Of a stretch of DNA of 8,112 nucleotides, positions 7,050-8,112 are shown piece by piece (position 1 is the stretch's first letter; every line of letters starts with the position of its first letter). A model generated the notes under the pieces. The model was not told the origin of the DNA. It ran no database searches and saw only the letters and a program-made list of their open reading frames with translations. Source of the stretch: Acidobacteriota bacterium (GTDB lineage Bacteria; Acidobacteriota; Polarisedimenticolia; J045); contig JALTMS010000061.1 of the NCBI GenBank assembly GCA_027001345.1, positions 1 to 8,112 on the forward strand, given 5' to 3'. Position numbers and translations under genes: made by a program.

Positions 7050-8081
7050 CGCTCCGCTGAGCACTCCGCTCAAGTGCCCCCGCCGTGCTTCCCACGCAAA
7101 CGACAGTCCTCCGGTGGTCAGGATCGACACGTAGTAGGCTCCGCGAGCCAGGAGCACCGCCGCGGTGGCGATGCCGGGTGAGATGCCCTGCCCCTGGAGG
7201 TAGACCACCTGTGCGGCTTCGGCGACGCCCACCCCGCCGGGTGTGCCCGAGGCTGTCCCCGCCGTGGTACCGACCACTACCGCGAGCAGGGAAACCCACC
7301 AACTCACCGGCTCGCCCAGGGCCATCAGGGCGGCGTGCTGGCAGAGTCCGGCCAGCAGCACGAAGATCAGGCCGCCACCGACGCCGAGGAAGATCGCCGC
7401 TGGATCGGTGATCAACGCTCCGGTGCCCTCGAGGGCCTGGGCCAGAGCCAGGGCCACGCGCGACCTGATGCCCTGGCGCTCGATGCGCAGCCAGCGGTGG
7501 ATCGCCGGCCAGTGACGGCGGAAAACGAGAAAACCGCCGGCAAAGCCGCCGGTCAGCAGGGCGAGCAGCAGCAGCGGCCGATAGGGCAGTGGAGCGGCGG
7601 TCTGGGCGGCGGCCACGGGCAGCAGCACGCCGGCGGCGATCAGCCAGGCGGCGAAGAGGGTCAACTGGTCGAGGATGTTGGGCCCCAGGTGGCGAGCGAA
7701 GCCGCCGCCGAAACGGCGGTTGGCCAGATGGGCCCGAAGAATCGTGCCCCCGACGCGAAAACCGGGAATCACCAGGGTGAGAATCTGAGAGGCGAGAAAG
7801 ATCGGCACATAGGGTGTCAGGCGTACCCGCATCAGGCGTCGGCTGATCGCGGCGAGCTTGAATGAGGCGACGAAATACCTCGAGACGGTCAGCAGGGCGA
7901 TCACCGCCAGCCAGCCCCAGCTCACGCCCACCAGGCGCGTGGCGATTTCTCGGGGACCGGCCCGCTCGATCTGCCAGGCGAGGAAGGCCAGCGCAATGAT
8001 CAGCAGGCCCGCGGCCACAGCCCGGCGCCCGAGGTGCCCACGACGCCGGGGTGGGGCCGGCTCGATGATCGGCGGTTTCAT
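6996..8081 (-). CDS. YbhN/LPG-synthase-TM-like flippase-family integral membrane protein
   Basis: Predicted 361 residues from the ATG at 8081. About eight hydrophobic segments are visible, including GLLIIALAFLAW (25-36), WLAVIALLTVSRYFV (57-71), the region around 143-158, 170-187, 228-255, 261-277 and 303-322. The motif GTPGGVGVAEA (279-289) is the hallmark of the lysylphosphatidylglycerol synthetase transmembrane region/UPF0104 (YbhN-like) family. PGFRVGGTILRAHLAN (106-121) fits the family's conserved Arg-containing loop, and LLARGAYYVSILTTGG (310-325) the last conserved block. Members are thought to move or modify lipid or glycolipid substrates. There is no aminoacyl-transferase (DUF2156) domain, so this is the flippase-like half only. 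A GTG at 8108 would add nine residues, and the frame is open to the window edge, so the start is not settled. Its last 17 codons and stop overlap the PEBP-like gene. Confidence 0.85.
   Translation of the reverse strand: MKPPIIEPAPPRRRGHLGRRAVAAGLLIIALAFLAWQIERAGPREIATRLVGVSWGWLAVIALLTVSRYFVASFKLAAISRRLMRVRLTPYVPIFLASQILTLVIPGFRVGGTILRAHLANRRFGGGFARHLGPNILDQLTLFAAWLIAAGVLLPVAAAQTAAPLPYRPLLLLALLTGGFAGGFLVFRRHWPAIHRWLRIERQGIRSRVALALAQALEGTGALITDPAAIFLGVGGGLIFVLLAGLCQHAALMALGEPVSWWVSLLAVVVGTTAGTASGTPGGVGVAEAAQVVYLQGQGISPGIATAAVLLARGAYYVSILTTGGLSFAWEARRGHLSGVLSGALPTPAQDPVGSAHDVAP
7035..7084 (+). terminator. Possible stem-loop at the end of the PEBP-like gene
   Basis: GGCGGGGG (7035-7042) and CCCCCGCC (7077-7084) form a perfect eight-base inverted repeat flanking the TAG at 7047-7049. 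Inside it TGAGC (7058-7062) pairs with GCTCA (7068-7072) around a five-base loop. On the + transcript this could fold just after the stop codon. There is no T-run after it, and on the other strand it lies within coding sequence, so it may reflect GC-rich codon use. Function is inference only. Confidence 0.25.
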
Positions 8082-8112
8082 GGGCCGATTCTGAGGCTCG
8101 CGCCGCACTCTG

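Noticed and set aside
7335..7865. Plus-strand Gln/Gly-rich open frame
   Set aside because: It is antisense to the YbhN-like membrane protein, whose family motifs are clear, and has no domain features of its own.
1..8112. tRNA, rRNA, CRISPR arrays, insertion sequences, attachment sites
   Set aside because: No cloverleaf-like sequence, regularly spaced repeats, transposase motifs or long terminal inverted repeats were seen on either strand.

Overview
The window is strongly GC-rich, densely coded bacterial DNA. It carries five protein genes, no RNA genes, and no sign of mobile elements or CRISPR. The gene set (RND permease, ABC-2 transporter, HEAT-type protein, PEBP-like secreted protein, YbhN-like membrane protein) and the GC-rich composition suggest a Gram-negative, possibly Acidobacteriota-like organism. 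That placement is inference; no taxonomic marker is present.

Layout. Positions 2-3427 (+) hold the 3' part of a very large membrane gene whose start lies upstream of the window. In one uninterrupted frame it encodes the C-terminal two-thirds of an RND efflux permease, two extra membrane helices, and a complete ABC ATPase domain. The ATPase is itself split by a roughly 185-residue insertion that contains about four predicted membrane helices. A GTGA stop/start overlap joins this gene to an ABC-2 type permease (3424-4140, +). Four bases downstream the convergent gene 4145-6406 (-) ends; it encodes a 753-residue unrecognised protein with a HEAT-like helical N-terminus and two Cys/His clusters at the C-terminus. 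A short divergent gap (6407-6503) separates it from a small secreted PEBP/YbhB-like protein (6504-7049, +) that has lost most ligand-site residues. That gene overlaps tail-to-tail by 54 nt with 6996-8081 (-), a YbhN/LPG-synthase-TM-like flippase-family membrane protein.

How the genes may work together. The first two form one transport unit: the fused ATPase domain is the only nucleotide-binding partner in view for the ABC-2 permease, so an ATP-driven exporter appears physically tethered to a proton-driven RND pump. This is the most unusual thing in the window. The remaining three genes show no clear functional link to it, although three of the five products are membrane proteins and a fourth is predicted to be exported.
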